A stretch of DNA of 35,101 nucleotides from Bryobacteraceae bacterium. GTDB lineage: Bacteria > Acidobacteriota > Terriglobia > Bryobacterales > Bryobacteraceae. The notes beneath the pieces were generated by a model. That model was not told the DNA's origin, ran no database searches, and saw only the letters and a list, made by a program, of their open reading frames with translations. How positions within the stretch are numbered: position 1 is the first letter of the stretch; each line of letters opens with the position of its first letter. Both the position numbers and the translations under genes were made by a program. Location: contig JACZJQ010000124.1 of NCBI GenBank assembly GCA_014860455.1, positions 1 to 35,101 of the forward strand, given 5' to 3'. Of this stretch, positions 22,974-31,415 are shown piece after piece.

Positions 22974-24182
22974 CTATCGGATCGCCCTGCGAAGCACCAT
23001 CGGCCCGTCCTCGGGAACCACGCCGAAGTCGATGCCCGTGCGCTGCGGATTCGAGATCCCGAACGAGACCTCCAAGGCGCCATCGGCCTGCCTCAACAGG
23101 ATCGACCCGCTCAACGGCGCCGAAATATCGAATCGCAGGATCGGGTTGGTGATCTTGCCGGTGAAATTGAACCGCACCAACGGATTGAACTTCTCCTCCG
23201 CCGGCACCGCGAATGTGCACTCAAACGATCCTTCAACCTCTGCCCCGCTCTGGCTGACCTCCAGACGCGCCGAGGAGGGCTCATAGGCGCCGCTCGGCAG
23301 TTTCCTTGCGCGCGGGTTGTTCATCGCCCACACCCCGCCGACATTGGGAACCAAAGCTCCTCCAGCCGATTGCACCACCGCTGCAACTGCCGGCGAGGCC
23401 GCTTGAACCGCAGCTTCCTGTTTGACAGGCGGCGGCTCGGCTTCGCTGCTCCGCGCCGTCAACGCCTCCAGCGGCAAATTGGCGAGTTGGCCCCGCATCT
23501 TTGTGTAGACGCCCGCCCAGGCCGCGTCTTCCTTCGACGCTTCCGCTTCCGCCGTGACGGTCCACTCCGCAAGCCGGGCATAAGCCTTCGCCACCGTCTC
23601 CCGGTTTGCCGCCGCCAGCCGCCAGTTGGTCTCCAACCGGTCCAATTCACGCCCGCGGCGTGAGATGATCGTGCGGAGTTCCAGCAGGTCGGTCTTCTCT
23701 TTCTGAAGCGCCGCGGCGCGTATCCGGTCGGTGCCGGCAGTCGCCTTGATCTCCGCGTCCAGTAGCGCCGTCGCGCTCCCGATGTCCGCCAGCAATTCCC
23801 TGTCGGCCGCAAGAATCAGTTGGACTTCACCTGTCTTACCACCCGCCGGCGCCGGCGGCGGCTTGGCTGCCGCGGCATACGAATCCCGCAGAGCGTTCAG
23901 GTAGGCCTGGCGTGTGCGATTGACGGCCAGACGCGCCTTCTCGGCAGCCTGAATCCTGACCTCAGCCTCGCTCGCCGGCAGACGCCTTATCTGTTCCGTC
24001 AGGCTCTCCTGGATGACAGACCAGATGTCAACCGACGCCGCATATGCTTCCCGCGCCGCCTCCACTTGCGATACCTGAGCCTGTGCCGCATGGGCATCAG
24101 GGATCAGGAAGATGAGTAGTCCGGCCACAACCGCCGCTTCCCTGGCGCGACTATGAGGCTTCCGGCCTGCGGCCGCCTTCAC
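22974..24182 (-). CDS. secreted coiled-coil protein of unknown function
   Basis: This 402-residue exported protein starts with GTG at 24182, which overlaps the upstream stop (GTGA). The N-terminus has a positive region, a hydrophobic segment (about 17-30) and an AHA-AQ cleavage site near 33. Residues about 38-230 are almost wholly helical, with charge patterns of coiled coil (LLELRTIISRRGRELDRLET). A Pro/Ala-rich linker (about 240-285) leads to a strand-rich end (about 290-402) with ARLEVSQSGAEVEGSFEC and ISNPQRTGIDFGV, which recalls small beta-barrel lipocalin-like domains. I do not recognise a family. Its coupling to the next secreted protein suggests a shared envelope complex. No enzymatic motif was seen. 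Confidence 0.78.
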   Translation of the reverse strand: MKAAAGRKPHSRAREAAVVAGLLIFLIPDAHAAQAQVSQVEAAREAYAASVDIWSVIQESLTEQIRRLPASEAEVRIQAAEKARLAVNRTRQAYLNALRDSYAAAAKPPPAPAGGKTGEVQLILAADRELLADIGSATALLDAEIKATAGTDRIRAAALQKEKTDLLELRTIISRRGRELDRLETNWRLAAANRETVAKAYARLAEWTVTAEAEASKEDAAWAGVYTKMRGQLANLPLEALTARSSEAEPPPVKQEAAVQAASPAVAAVVQSAGGALVPNVGGVWAMNNPRARKLPSGAYEPSSARLEVSQSGAEVEGSFECTFAVPAEEKFNPLVRFNFTGKITNPILRFDISAPLSGSILLRQADGALEVSFGISNPQRTGIDFGVVPEDGPMVLRRAIR

Positions 24183-24820
24183 TTTTTTGCCCCCTTCGTC
24201 CGTTTCGTCGCCCTGGCTGGAACGCGGAAGGGATCAGCCGCCGGCTCGGTCTTTTCGATGCATGCCCGTTCGATCTCGAATTTCGAGGATGTGAAATACG
24301 CGTTCAACAGGCTCTCTTCCGTCGTCAGGTCGCCCAGCATCGAGCCAACCAGAGACTTCACATCCAGGCCGGACTCTCCGGCCAGCCCTGCAAGCGCACC
24401 CGGTTGCGGCAGCGAACCCGCTTCCGCCAGGAAACCACGAGCCGCTGCCGCCTCGTGATTCGGGTCCACCTTCGCCATCAGGGCAGCCGACGTCTCCAAA
24501 TCCCCGCTCAACAATGCGACGGCCTTCCCCATCTCCCCGGCGTCGACCTTCGGCTCCACTTTCGGCGCAGCGGCCCCCGCTGCCCGGCTCGCCACTTCCG
24601 TCAGCAATTGGCGCCTCCGCTGCGATGCCTCGACAAAGGCCTTTGCCGCTGCCACGTTGGCTGAGGCAGTCTGTGCCTCGCAACGCTGGGGACTCCTTGC
24701 CCTCTCTCGATACACCTTGTGCGACTGGGTCGCCCGTACCTGCAGATCAAACAGGTTCGGCTGTCTCGCAGGAGCCGCGGTTTGCATAACGAGCGGAAGC
24801 AGAATGGAAACCAGAATCAT
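24179..24820 (-). CDS. secreted hypothetical protein, coupled to the coiled-coil protein
   Basis: This 213-residue protein has a signal peptide at its start (MILVSILLPLVMQTAA, cleavage about 16-19). The rest is helical, Ala- and Glu-rich, with a basic C-terminus (ATKRTKGAKK). The first half (about 40-85) looks like a coiled coil; the region 95-175 is acidic. No family is recognised. It is the upstream member of a two-gene unit whose second gene begins inside its stop codon. The start lacks a good ribosome-binding site, but the signal peptide makes the ATG at 24820 the likely one. The pair could build a periplasmic structure; evidence is limited to composition and coupling. Confidence 0.72.
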   Translation of the reverse strand: MILVSILLPLVMQTAAPARQPNLFDLQVRATQSHKVYRERARSPQRCEAQTASANVAAAKAFVEASQRRRQLLTEVASRAAGAAAPKVEPKVDAGEMGKAVALLSGDLETSAALMAKVDPNHEAAAARGFLAEAGSLPQPGALAGLAGESGLDVKSLVGSMLGDLTTEESLLNAYFTSSKFEIERACIEKTEPAADPFRVPARATKRTKGAKK

Positions 24821-24942
24821 ATGAGATATATGTCAGGTTCAGGCATGCATGGGCGGACACCCGGCCGCGCATCACCCAACGATACAAGATACTAGCAGAT
24901 ATGCCGCTCACGCGGTCCCACTGAACCATAGTTCGGGCAGCG

Positions 24943-25980
24943 CTATCCTCTGACAGCAGCCGCCAGGGCAACTTCGACCGCGCCAATCTGCTCCGAAGCG
25001 AAATCGCAGTGGGTGACCAGCCGCAGGGCCGCCCGCGAGATCGGATTCATTAGAACCCCAGCCTCCTTCAAAGCCGCGCTCACCTCCTGCGCCGTCCTGC
25101 CCGTTTCCGCCACATCGAAGATGACGATATTCGTTGCCGGCTGAGGATTCACCACCCGGACCCCGGCAAGCGATCCCAGGAAATCCGCAAGCCTTCTCGC
25201 ATTCTCGTGATCGTCCGCAAGGCGTTCGATCATGGATTCAAACGCCAACAACCCCGCCGCCGCCAGCACTCCGGCCTGCCGCATCCCTCCCCCAAGTCGC
25301 TTTCTGTACAACCGTCCACGCTCGATCAGATCCCTGGGCCCGGCCAGAATCGATCCCGCCGGCGCAGCCAGCCCTTTCGACAGGCAGAACATCACCGTAT
25401 CCACGTCCCGGCAGATCCGGGAAACCGCCACGCCCTGTGCCACCGAGGCGTTGAACACCCGCGCCCCGTCCAGATGCACCCCAATCCCCCGCTTGCGCGC
25501 CTCATGGCAGATCTCGTCCAGCGTCTCCAGCGGATACACCGTCCCGCCTGCCATATTGTGCGTGTTCTCCAACTCGATGCAGCCCGTCTGCGCCCAGTGC
25601 GGCCCCAGCGGCCTCACATACGGCTCGATCTTCTCCCACGTCAGAATGCCGTCCGCGGTGTCCACCGGCCGGATCAGGCAACCCGCAAACCAGGCCGCCA
25701 TCGAAAGCTCGTAGTTCAACAAATGTCCGTGCGACTCGCAGATGATCTCCTGCCCGTGGGTTGTAAGCAATTTGATGCCGATCGTGTTGCCCATCGTGCC
25801 CGTGGGCACAAACAGCGCCGCTTGCTTCCCCACAAGTTCCGCGGCCCGCGCTTCCAGGCGGTTCACTGTCGGATCTTCACCATAGACGTCGTCACCCAAC
25901 TCGGCGTCGAACATCGCCTGTCTCATCGCCAACGTCGGCCGCGTGACCGTGTCGCTTCTCAAATCGATCATCCCGGACAT
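24943..25980 (-). CDS. ltaE: low-specificity threonine aldolase family enzyme
   Basis: This 345-residue PLP enzyme of the beta-eliminating lyase fold cleaves threonine or allo-threonine to glycine and acetaldehyde. Visible marks: the opening MIDLRSDTVTRPTLAMRQAM, GDDVYGEDPTVNRLE (29-43), PTGTMGN around 59-65, HLDGAR (169-174) with the PLP-pyridine Asp171, and the PLP lysine K202 in FCLSKGLAAPAGS. The length is normal. Its ATG lies inside the end of hemW, so the genes are coupled; a second ATG three codons later is an alternative. The low-specificity assignment is by similarity; related phenylserine or beta-hydroxy amino acid aldolases are possible. Confidence 0.92.
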   Translation of the reverse strand: MSGMIDLRSDTVTRPTLAMRQAMFDAELGDDVYGEDPTVNRLEARAAELVGKQAALFVPTGTMGNTIGIKLLTTHGQEIICESHGHLLNYELSMAAWFAGCLIRPVDTADGILTWEKIEPYVRPLGPHWAQTGCIELENTHNMAGGTVYPLETLDEICHEARKRGIGVHLDGARVFNASVAQGVAVSRICRDVDTVMFCLSKGLAAPAGSILAGPRDLIERGRLYRKRLGGGMRQAGVLAAAGLLAFESMIERLADDHENARRLADFLGSLAGVRVVNPQPATNIVIFDVAETGRTAQEVSAALKEAGVLMNPISRAALRLVTHCDFASEQIGAVEVALAAAVRG

Positions 25981-27074
25981 GTGTGAATGAATACCTCGAA
26001 AACATCATTGGACAACAGAACGCCGCGCCGCGTCAGCCGCAGCCTCCGCTCGTCATACTCCACCAACCCCATTTCGACCAGCCGCTCCACATCTTTCCTA
26101 TACGGCGCAATCCGCTCCGGCCCCGCCTCCACCCCCTCCATCTGCCGCAAGCCAAGAAAGAAGTACTCCTCCTCCATCGACGCCACCGTCCTCTCAACCA
26201 CCGCCGCCCCTGCCTCCCTCATCCGCACCACATAATCCGCGGGCGATTCAGCGTTCTGCCACCGCTTACCGCCGCAAAACGAGTGAGCGTCGGCGCCGAA
26301 ACCGAGATACGGCTCCAGCCGCCAGTACTTCAGATTGTGAACCGACTCATAGCCCGCCCTCGCGAAGTTCGATATCTCATACCTCGCCAGCCCATGCTCC
26401 GCCAGCATGTCCACCGCCTTCTCATAGAAACCAGCGATGTCCTCTTCCCGCGGCACCCTTCCGGCGCCATACTTGGTCCCTCCATCCAGGATCTCGAGCC
26501 CCAGCCGCGAATCCTCATCCACCTCGAGCATGTAGATCGAAACGTGCGGGACATCCAGCCGCCTCACCCAATCAAGCGAGTCATTCCAGGATTCCTCCGT
26601 CTGGCGCGGCAACCCGCTGATCAGGTCCACCGAGATGTTGGATATCCCGCTCCCCCGCAGGATCTCAACCTCGCTCGCCACAATCCCGGCCGTGTGCTTC
26701 CGGCCTGTCCCCCTCAACTCCGCCTGCGCGAACGACTGTACCCCCAGTGACACCCGGTTGATCCCAGCCCTAGCCCATGCCCCGGCCAATTCAGCCGTTA
26801 TGCCCCCCGGAGCCGCTTCAACCGTGGCCTCGCGCCACTTCCCGCCGGGGATCGCCTCCAACAACCGGGCCAGCTTGCCCGGATCCATCTGTGACGGTGT
26901 CCCGCCTCCCAGGTAAACCGTCTCCGGCGTCCACGGCCACTCCGTGCTCTTGATCTCGGCCAGCAGCGCCTCGAAGTACTCCCCCTCCAGCGCCGCCGGG
27001 AACACCCCGGAGGCGAAGTTGCAGTAGGTGCACTTCTGGGCACAGAAGGGATACGAAATGTAGACCCCGGCCAC
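25968..27074 (-). CDS. hemW: HemW-like radical SAM protein
   Basis: This 368-residue cytoplasmic protein carries the radical SAM motif C11-x3-C15-x2-C18 in PFCAQKCTYCNF, the SAM-binding GGGTPS at 56-61, and the HemW-type text SLGVQSFAQ and SVDLISGLPRQT. The C-terminal YSxL-type winged-helix portion is seen as LGLRQMEGV and RLRLTRRGVLLSNDVFEVF. HemW is a heme-binding protein often misannotated as oxygen-independent coproporphyrinogen oxidase; the true HemN motif CxxxCxxCxC is not present, as the residue after the third Cys is Asn. The start is GTG at 27074, six bases after the cyaY stop. The gene order cyaY-hemW-ltaE suggests one transcript joining iron handling, heme delivery and glycine metabolism. 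Confidence 0.9.
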   Translation of the reverse strand: MAGVYISYPFCAQKCTYCNFASGVFPAALEGEYFEALLAEIKSTEWPWTPETVYLGGGTPSQMDPGKLARLLEAIPGGKWREATVEAAPGGITAELAGAWARAGINRVSLGVQSFAQAELRGTGRKHTAGIVASEVEILRGSGISNISVDLISGLPRQTEESWNDSLDWVRRLDVPHVSIYMLEVDEDSRLGLEILDGGTKYGAGRVPREEDIAGFYEKAVDMLAEHGLARYEISNFARAGYESVHNLKYWRLEPYLGFGADAHSFCGGKRWQNAESPADYVVRMREAGAAVVERTVASMEEEYFFLGLRQMEGVEAGPERIAPYRKDVERLVEMGLVEYDERRLRLTRRGVLLSNDVFEVFIHTCPG

Positions 27075-27080
27075 TGGCGT

Positions 27081-27404
27081 CTAGTACGTGAAGTCCGGCA
27101 CGCGTTTCCGGATCGCCGACGCTATCAACTCGTCCAGCGATTCCCTGGTCGCGCCATGAACGAACGCGCCCCTCGTCTCGTCCCAGTCCAGCTTGAAGCT
27201 CTGGACATGCGCCGAGACCCAGATCTGCCTTACCGGCGAATTCGGGCTCACCACAAAACGCTCCCGGGGATCTTCAAACTCGATCACCAGCGCGCCGGCG
27301 CTCATGTCGGCATCGAATTCGAAATCGCCCGAGGCCTCGGCGAGCTTCGAGTGAAGCGCTTCAAGGGCCTCTCCGGCCCGCAGTTGAAATTCCTGGTCTT
27401 CCAT
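27081..27404 (-). CDS. cyaY: frataxin-like protein CyaY
   Basis: This 107-residue protein has the size and pattern of bacterial frataxin. It opens MEDQEFQLRAGEALEALHSKL, then an acidic first helix/strand region (about 15-35) with ASGDFEFDADMSAGALVIEF, and the signature strand set NSPVRQIWVSAHV, close to E. coli CyaY NRQEPLHQVWLATK. Frataxin binds iron and regulates Fe-S cluster assembly by the cysteine desulfurase. The ATG at 27404 was chosen because the longer open frame to 27920 runs antisense to bshC and would break the domain. The ribosome-binding site is weak. It is the first gene of the cyaY-hemW-ltaE cluster and divergent from bshC, with 96 bases between them. Confidence 0.82.
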   Translation of the reverse strand: MEDQEFQLRAGEALEALHSKLAEASGDFEFDADMSAGALVIEFEDPRERFVVSPNSPVRQIWVSAHVQSFKLDWDETRGAFVHGATRESLDELIASAIRKRVPDFTY

Positions 27405-27500
27405 GGCGGTTGCTGCTGTCTGTATTAATGATATCCGGTGCGGCCCGGTCTTCGACTTTGATACTCTCGGGTTTGCCGCAGCCGCCGGCTCAGGCACAGC

Positions 27501-29078
27501 ATGAGAACCATCTGCATCCCACACACTGAACTGCCGGGTACAAGCGCGCTCTTCGCTGATTACCTCTATCGCTTCGACCGCGTGGCCCGTTTCTACCGCC
27601 ACGATCCCCATAACCCCACCTCCATCGGCCGCGCGGCGTCTGAAATCGACATCCCCCACCAGCGCCGCCAGGACCTCGTCTCCGTCCTCAGGGATCTCAA
27701 CGGCGAATCGCCGGCCCTTTCGATGCTTGAATTGCCTGACACCGTAGCCGTCGTCACCGGTCAGCAGGTCGGACTTTTCGGCGGGCCAGCCTACACCCTC
27801 TACAAGGCCCTCACCGCCGCCAAACTCGCCCAGCAGCTCAACAACAACGGCATCCGCGCCGTCCCCGTCTTCTGGCTGGCGACTGAGGATCATGACTTCC
27901 AGGAGGTCAACCACTGCCACGTCTATGGCCGCAGACGCCGCCCCGTGCGCCTCGAGGCCGGCAGCAGCGCCGGATCAGGACGTCCAGTCGGCTCGGTCGT
28001 CATTCAGGAATCCCCGCTCAATCTTCTGCGCCAGACGCTCGCCGGTCTCCTCCATGCCGACGAAATCACAAGCCTCGTCGAGGATGCCTATCTGCCCGGC
28101 CTGACTTTCGGCGCTGCGTTCCAGCGACTGATGGAACGCCTGCTCGCCGGTTTCGGCTTCGTGTTCGTCGATCCGCTGGCTCCCGGATTCCGGCGCCTCG
28201 CCGCTCCATTGCTGTCCGAAGCCGCCTCAAGAACCGCTGAACTCTCCGCGGCTATGAAGCTCCGCAGCGCGGATCTCACCGCCGCCGGCTACCACGCCCA
28301 GGTCCACTTCGAGGAATCCACTTCGCTTTTTTTCATCCTTGAGAACGATAACCGCCTCAACTTGAAGTTCAAGGACGGCCTCTACCACGATGGCAGCCGC
28401 ACCCTCTCGCCCGCCGATCTGGCCGCCGTTGGCGAACGCCTTTCGCCCACAGCCCTCCTCCGCCCCGTCATGCAGGACTACCTGCTGCCCACTGCCGCCT
28501 ATGTCGGCGGTCCCGCCGAAATCGCCTACCTCGCCCAGTCCGAAGTCCTCTACCGCACCCTGCTCGGACGCGCTCCCGTGCCCGTCTCGCGCTCCGGTTT
28601 TACCCTCCTTGATGAACGCAGCCGGATGCTCATGGAGCGCTACCACCTCACTCTGGCCGACTGTTTCCACGGCGAGGAAACCCTCCGCCGCCGCGTCGCC
28701 CACGTCTTGCTGCCCGACGAACTGGACGCCACATTCCAGGACGCCATCCTCGACGTCCGCGCCGCCGCCGACAAACTGAGAGGCGAACTCCACCAGTTCG
28801 ATCCCACGCTCGCCGCCGCCATGGAAAAGAGTAAAGCCAAAGTGCTCTACCAGTTCGAAAAGATTCAGCGAAAGGCGGCCGCCGAGGCGCTCCGCCGCAA
28901 CACTCTGGCCGATTCAGCGGCAGGCCACATCTCCGGTCTCGTCTTCCCCAACCGCCATCTGCAGGAACGCTTCTATTCCATCCTGCCCTTCCTGGCCACC
29001 CACGGCCTGGATTTGATTGATACGATCTACGAAAATACCCAGCAGGGCTGCCCGGACCACCTCATGCTCACGGTCTAG
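27501..29078 (+). CDS. bshC: BshC, putative cysteine-adding enzyme of bacillithiol synthesis
   Basis: This 525-residue enzyme matches BshC, which adds cysteine to glucosaminyl-malate in the last step of bacillithiol formation. Diagnostic phrases are VVTGQQVGLFGGPAYTLYKA (84-103) and FWLATEDHDFQEVNH (124-138), the core Rossmann-type motif with the conserved EDHDF. A long C-terminal coiled coil (about 430-480, LRGELHQFDPTLAAAMEKSK) is also typical, and the final segment RHLQERFYSILPFLATHGL ends the family pattern. Length is normal. The ATG at 27501 has only a weak ribosome-binding site. bshA and bshB are not in the window. It indicates a bacillithiol-using organism, as found in Bacillota, Bacteroidota and Acidobacteriota. 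Confidence 0.95.
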   Translation: MRTICIPHTELPGTSALFADYLYRFDRVARFYRHDPHNPTSIGRAASEIDIPHQRRQDLVSVLRDLNGESPALSMLELPDTVAVVTGQQVGLFGGPAYTLYKALTAAKLAQQLNNNGIRAVPVFWLATEDHDFQEVNHCHVYGRRRRPVRLEAGSSAGSGRPVGSVVIQESPLNLLRQTLAGLLHADEITSLVEDAYLPGLTFGAAFQRLMERLLAGFGFVFVDPLAPGFRRLAAPLLSEAASRTAELSAAMKLRSADLTAAGYHAQVHFEESTSLFFILENDNRLNLKFKDGLYHDGSRTLSPADLAAVGERLSPTALLRPVMQDYLLPTAAYVGGPAEIAYLAQSEVLYRTLLGRAPVPVSRSGFTLLDERSRMLMERYHLTLADCFHGEETLRRRVAHVLLPDELDATFQDAILDVRAAADKLRGELHQFDPTLAAAMEKSKAKVLYQFEKIQRKAAAEALRRNTLADSAAGHISGLVFPNRHLQERFYSILPFLATHGLDLIDTIYENTQQGCPDHLMLTV

Positions 29079-29101
29079 GCCCCCGGCTTTAAGGAGTCCC
29101 C

Positions 29102-29866
29102 ATGAAGATCAACACGGTCAAAAAAGCCCTCCGGGAAGGCCGCATTCAGATAGGTCTCGGCTACCAGCAGTTCCGCTCCCAGGACGCCATCCGCACCCTC
29201 GCCGCCGCCGGGTTCGACTGGGCCTTCCTGGATGGGGAACATGGCGGCTTCGGGACGTCAGAACTGCAGGATCTCTGCCGCATGGCGGTGAAAACCTCGC
29301 TCAGCCCCATCGTCCGCGTCGCCGACCTCCAATACGCCCTCATCGCACGCGCGCTCGATTGCGGCGCTGAAGGCGTCATCTTCCCCCGCGTCGAAGATCC
29401 CGAAATCCTCCAAAAGGCCGTCAGCTGGACCAAATTCCCGCCCGAAGGCGCCCGCGGCTGCGGACTCACCCCTCTCCATATCGATTTCGAACCGGCGTCG
29501 ATAGCCGAAATCATGCGCCATGCCAACGAGCAGACCATGGTCGTGCTTCAGATTGAAACCGTCAAGGCCGTCGAGGCCATGGACGAACTGCTCAGCGTCC
29601 CCCACCTCGACGCCGTCATGATCGGCCCCGTCGACCTCACCATCAGCCTCGGCGTGCCCGGCGAGTTCGAACACCCCAAAATGCTCGCAACCGTCGAAAA
29701 GATCGTCGCCGCCTGCAAGGCCCACGGCGTCGTGCCCGGCGCCCAGGCCCGCAATCAGGCTCTCGCAAAGCGCTGGAAAGACATGGGTATGCTCTTTGTA
29801 GGCTGCGGCAGCGAAGTCGCCATGCTCTATGAAAAGGGCCGCGAGGTCGTCGCGGCCCTTCGTTAA
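29102..29866 (+). CDS. HpcH/HpaI family aldolase
   Basis: This 254-residue class II aldolase cleaves 2-keto-3-deoxy or 4-hydroxy-2-oxo acids to pyruvate and an aldehyde, using a divalent metal. Visible marks are AFLDGEHGGFG (42-52 region) with the catalytic His, VRV..LQYALIARALDCGAEG, FPRVEDPE, VVLQIETVKAVEAMD with the metal-binding Glu, and MIGPVDLTISLGVPG with the metal-binding Asp. The length is typical. An AAGGAG site sits at the correct distance from the ATG at 29102. It follows bshC by 23 bases, so it may be cotranscribed, though no pathway link is obvious. The 3' end contains a hairpin that may work as terminator for the convergent operon. The specific substrate is not known. Confidence 0.92.
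   Translation: MKINTVKKALREGRIQIGLGYQQFRSQDAIRTLAAAGFDWAFLDGEHGGFGTSELQDLCRMAVKTSLSPIVRVADLQYALIARALDCGAEGVIFPRVEDPEILQKAVSWTKFPPEGARGCGLTPLHIDFEPASIAEIMRHANEQTMVVLQIETVKAVEAMDELLSVPHLDAVMIGPVDLTISLGVPGEFEHPKMLATVEKIVAACKAHGVVPGAQARNQALAKRWKDMGMLFVGCGSEVAMLYEKGREVVAALR
29834..29860 (-). terminator. hairpin inside the aldolase 3' end, likely terminator of the Tad-type operon
   Basis: The arms aagggccgcga (29834-29844) and tcgcggccctt (29850-29860) form an 11-bp perfect stem with a 5-base loop. Read on the minus strand, it is followed by TTTTC, so it fits an intrinsic terminator for the operon that ends at 29886. It also encodes the last codons of the aldolase. Confidence 0.6.
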
Positions 29867-29885
29867 CTGAACCTCCGCCCGCCGC

Positions 29886-31415
29886 TTACCTGGCGATTCG
29901 GAGAATCTCGCTCTGGATCACGGCAAAGGCTCGCGCCAGCTGCGTCTGGTCCGGCGCGTACGCGTACAAACCTGGCTGCTGGCTCGTGTTGTAACTCGGA
30001 CCCGTCGGGTCGTTCGCCACCCGCTTCAGCAAGACTTCGTCCACGCTCGCAAGACCGATCGAGTAGATGACCGGGTACAGCGTGCTGTGGCTCCGAATCG
30101 TGTTCGCCTGGTTGTCCAGAGCGTTCGATGCGGCTTTCTCAATGGTGATTGGCTTGTCAGGCCTCAGTTTGCCTGCGTACGCGCCCGAGCTGAACTTATC
30201 GCTCGACAGCGGATTCATGTAGCAGCAGTTGGTGGCGTTCCCATAGAGGTCGGTGTTCGGAATGTAGGCGACGTCCCGGCGTGCATAGTAGATGTTGCTC
30301 AAGAACCGGCACCCACTTGCATACTCATCCGAGGTCGTCACCGAACTATTGATCGGATTCAGGTGCGGCGACGTCAACGATTGGACGGCGGAGGAGATGA
30401 TCGCGCCGGTGTTTCCCGTCGAGGCGGCGGTCCCCGTGGCAACGATAATGCCCCGTCTCGGAATGGGATTCCAACCAACCTGCCCGGCTATCTTACCGGC
30501 CGAGTCCTTACAGGTACTCGGTGGAATCGAGTACTGATTGTATGTGTAACTGTAGCCATCGTTACCGTACCCGTACCTGGTATCGGTCGCCGTCTTGATC
30601 GGAAATACCGCCGGCAATGCCGTCGGTTGTCCGTCTGTGAAGAACACGATGATGTTCAGAGCGCCCGGCTCATTCATCGCCTCGATCTCGTCCCAGGCTT
30701 CCTTCATCGCCTGGACACTGTTCGTGCCCCCCGTGCAAGTGATCAAGTCGACCTGGGCGGCAAGCGTCGGGCTCGACGTCTTGAAATCACGGTTCGGCAA
30801 GTAGCCCATCGAATAGCCTGTGCTGTACGCCACCATGCCGATACGGTCGCGCCCGTTCGCGAATCCGTCGATGAACTGCTTCGCGGCGTTCTTCATCGTC
30901 GTGCATGCCGCCGACATCGATCCAGACCGGTCCAGTACCAGCATCAGATTCACGTCGCGCCGCGACGCCGTGCTCGTCGTGTTGATGTCGACATGCCGGA
31001 AGCCCAGGAATCCCATGAACCATGTATGGGCGCGCGTACTCGCATTCACATGCACGGTCCTGATGCGCGATGTCGTCTCTGCCACCGAGATCGTCACCGA
31101 TTTCGAAAGCGTGTCCATGTAGCCGTCCGGGAAGTTCGCATGGAAGAACGCCTCCGCACGGCTTCTGGCCGCATTCTCCTGATCCGCCATCGTCAACCCG
31201 ACCGTCAGATTGCGCGCCGCGGCAAGCGCGGCGGCGTCGGCGGCCGCAGTCAACTTCGCCTTCACCACATACATGTAGCTGGCGTCGATCGCCAGGCCCA
31301 CTACCGGAATCAGGCAGATCGTGAATATCGCGGTCAGCAGCAGCGCGACACCCTTCTCCCGATACCTTCTCAAACGCTCCCGCCTTGCGGCGCTTCTGTG
31401 TGTTGACGGTGTCAT
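29886..31415 (-). CDS. Tad-type pilus assembly VWA-domain protein (TadG-like)
   Basis: This 509-residue protein anchors in the inner membrane by one helix (about 22-46) next to a basic N-terminus; the segment EKGVALLLTAIFTICLIP is the TadG/TadE-like secretion or pilus motif. A VWA domain begins near 155: NLMLVLDRSGSMS holds the MIDAS DxSGS at 162-166, with TGGT and FFTDGQPT later as the other MIDAS elements. It contains many internal Ser/Thr/Tyr-rich loops and a C-terminal helical end (DQTQLARAFAVIQSEILRIA). Such proteins occur in Tad/Flp pilus clusters and may bind substrates or act as minor pilins. It overlaps the stop of the preceding gene (ATGA). No flp, cpaF/tadA or rcpC gene is in the window. 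Confidence 0.88.
   Translation of the reverse strand: MTPSTHRSAARRERLRRYREKGVALLLTAIFTICLIPVVGLAIDASYMYVVKAKLTAAADAAALAAARNLTVGLTMADQENAARSRAEAFFHANFPDGYMDTLSKSVTISVAETTSRIRTVHVNASTRAHTWFMGFLGFRHVDINTTSTASRRDVNLMLVLDRSGSMSAACTTMKNAAKQFIDGFANGRDRIGMVAYSTGYSMGYLPNRDFKTSSPTLAAQVDLITCTGGTNSVQAMKEAWDEIEAMNEPGALNIIVFFTDGQPTALPAVFPIKTATDTRYGYGNDGYSYTYNQYSIPPSTCKDSAGKIAGQVGWNPIPRRGIIVATGTAASTGNTGAIISSAVQSLTSPHLNPINSSVTTSDEYASGCRFLSNIYYARRDVAYIPNTDLYGNATNCCYMNPLSSDKFSSGAYAGKLRPDKPITIEKAASNALDNQANTIRSHSTLYPVIYSIGLASVDEVLLKRVANDPTGPSYNTSQQPGLYAYAPDQTQLARAFAVIQSEILRIAR

Noticed and set aside
25968-27074. Coproporphyrinogen III dehydrogenase HemN
   Set aside because: The radical SAM motif lacks the fourth cysteine (CxxxCxxCxC) required in HemN; the sequence fits HemW.
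27405-27920. N-terminal extension of cyaY
   Set aside because: The in-frame extension is antisense to bshC and adds no frataxin-like sequence; the 107-residue form fits the family.
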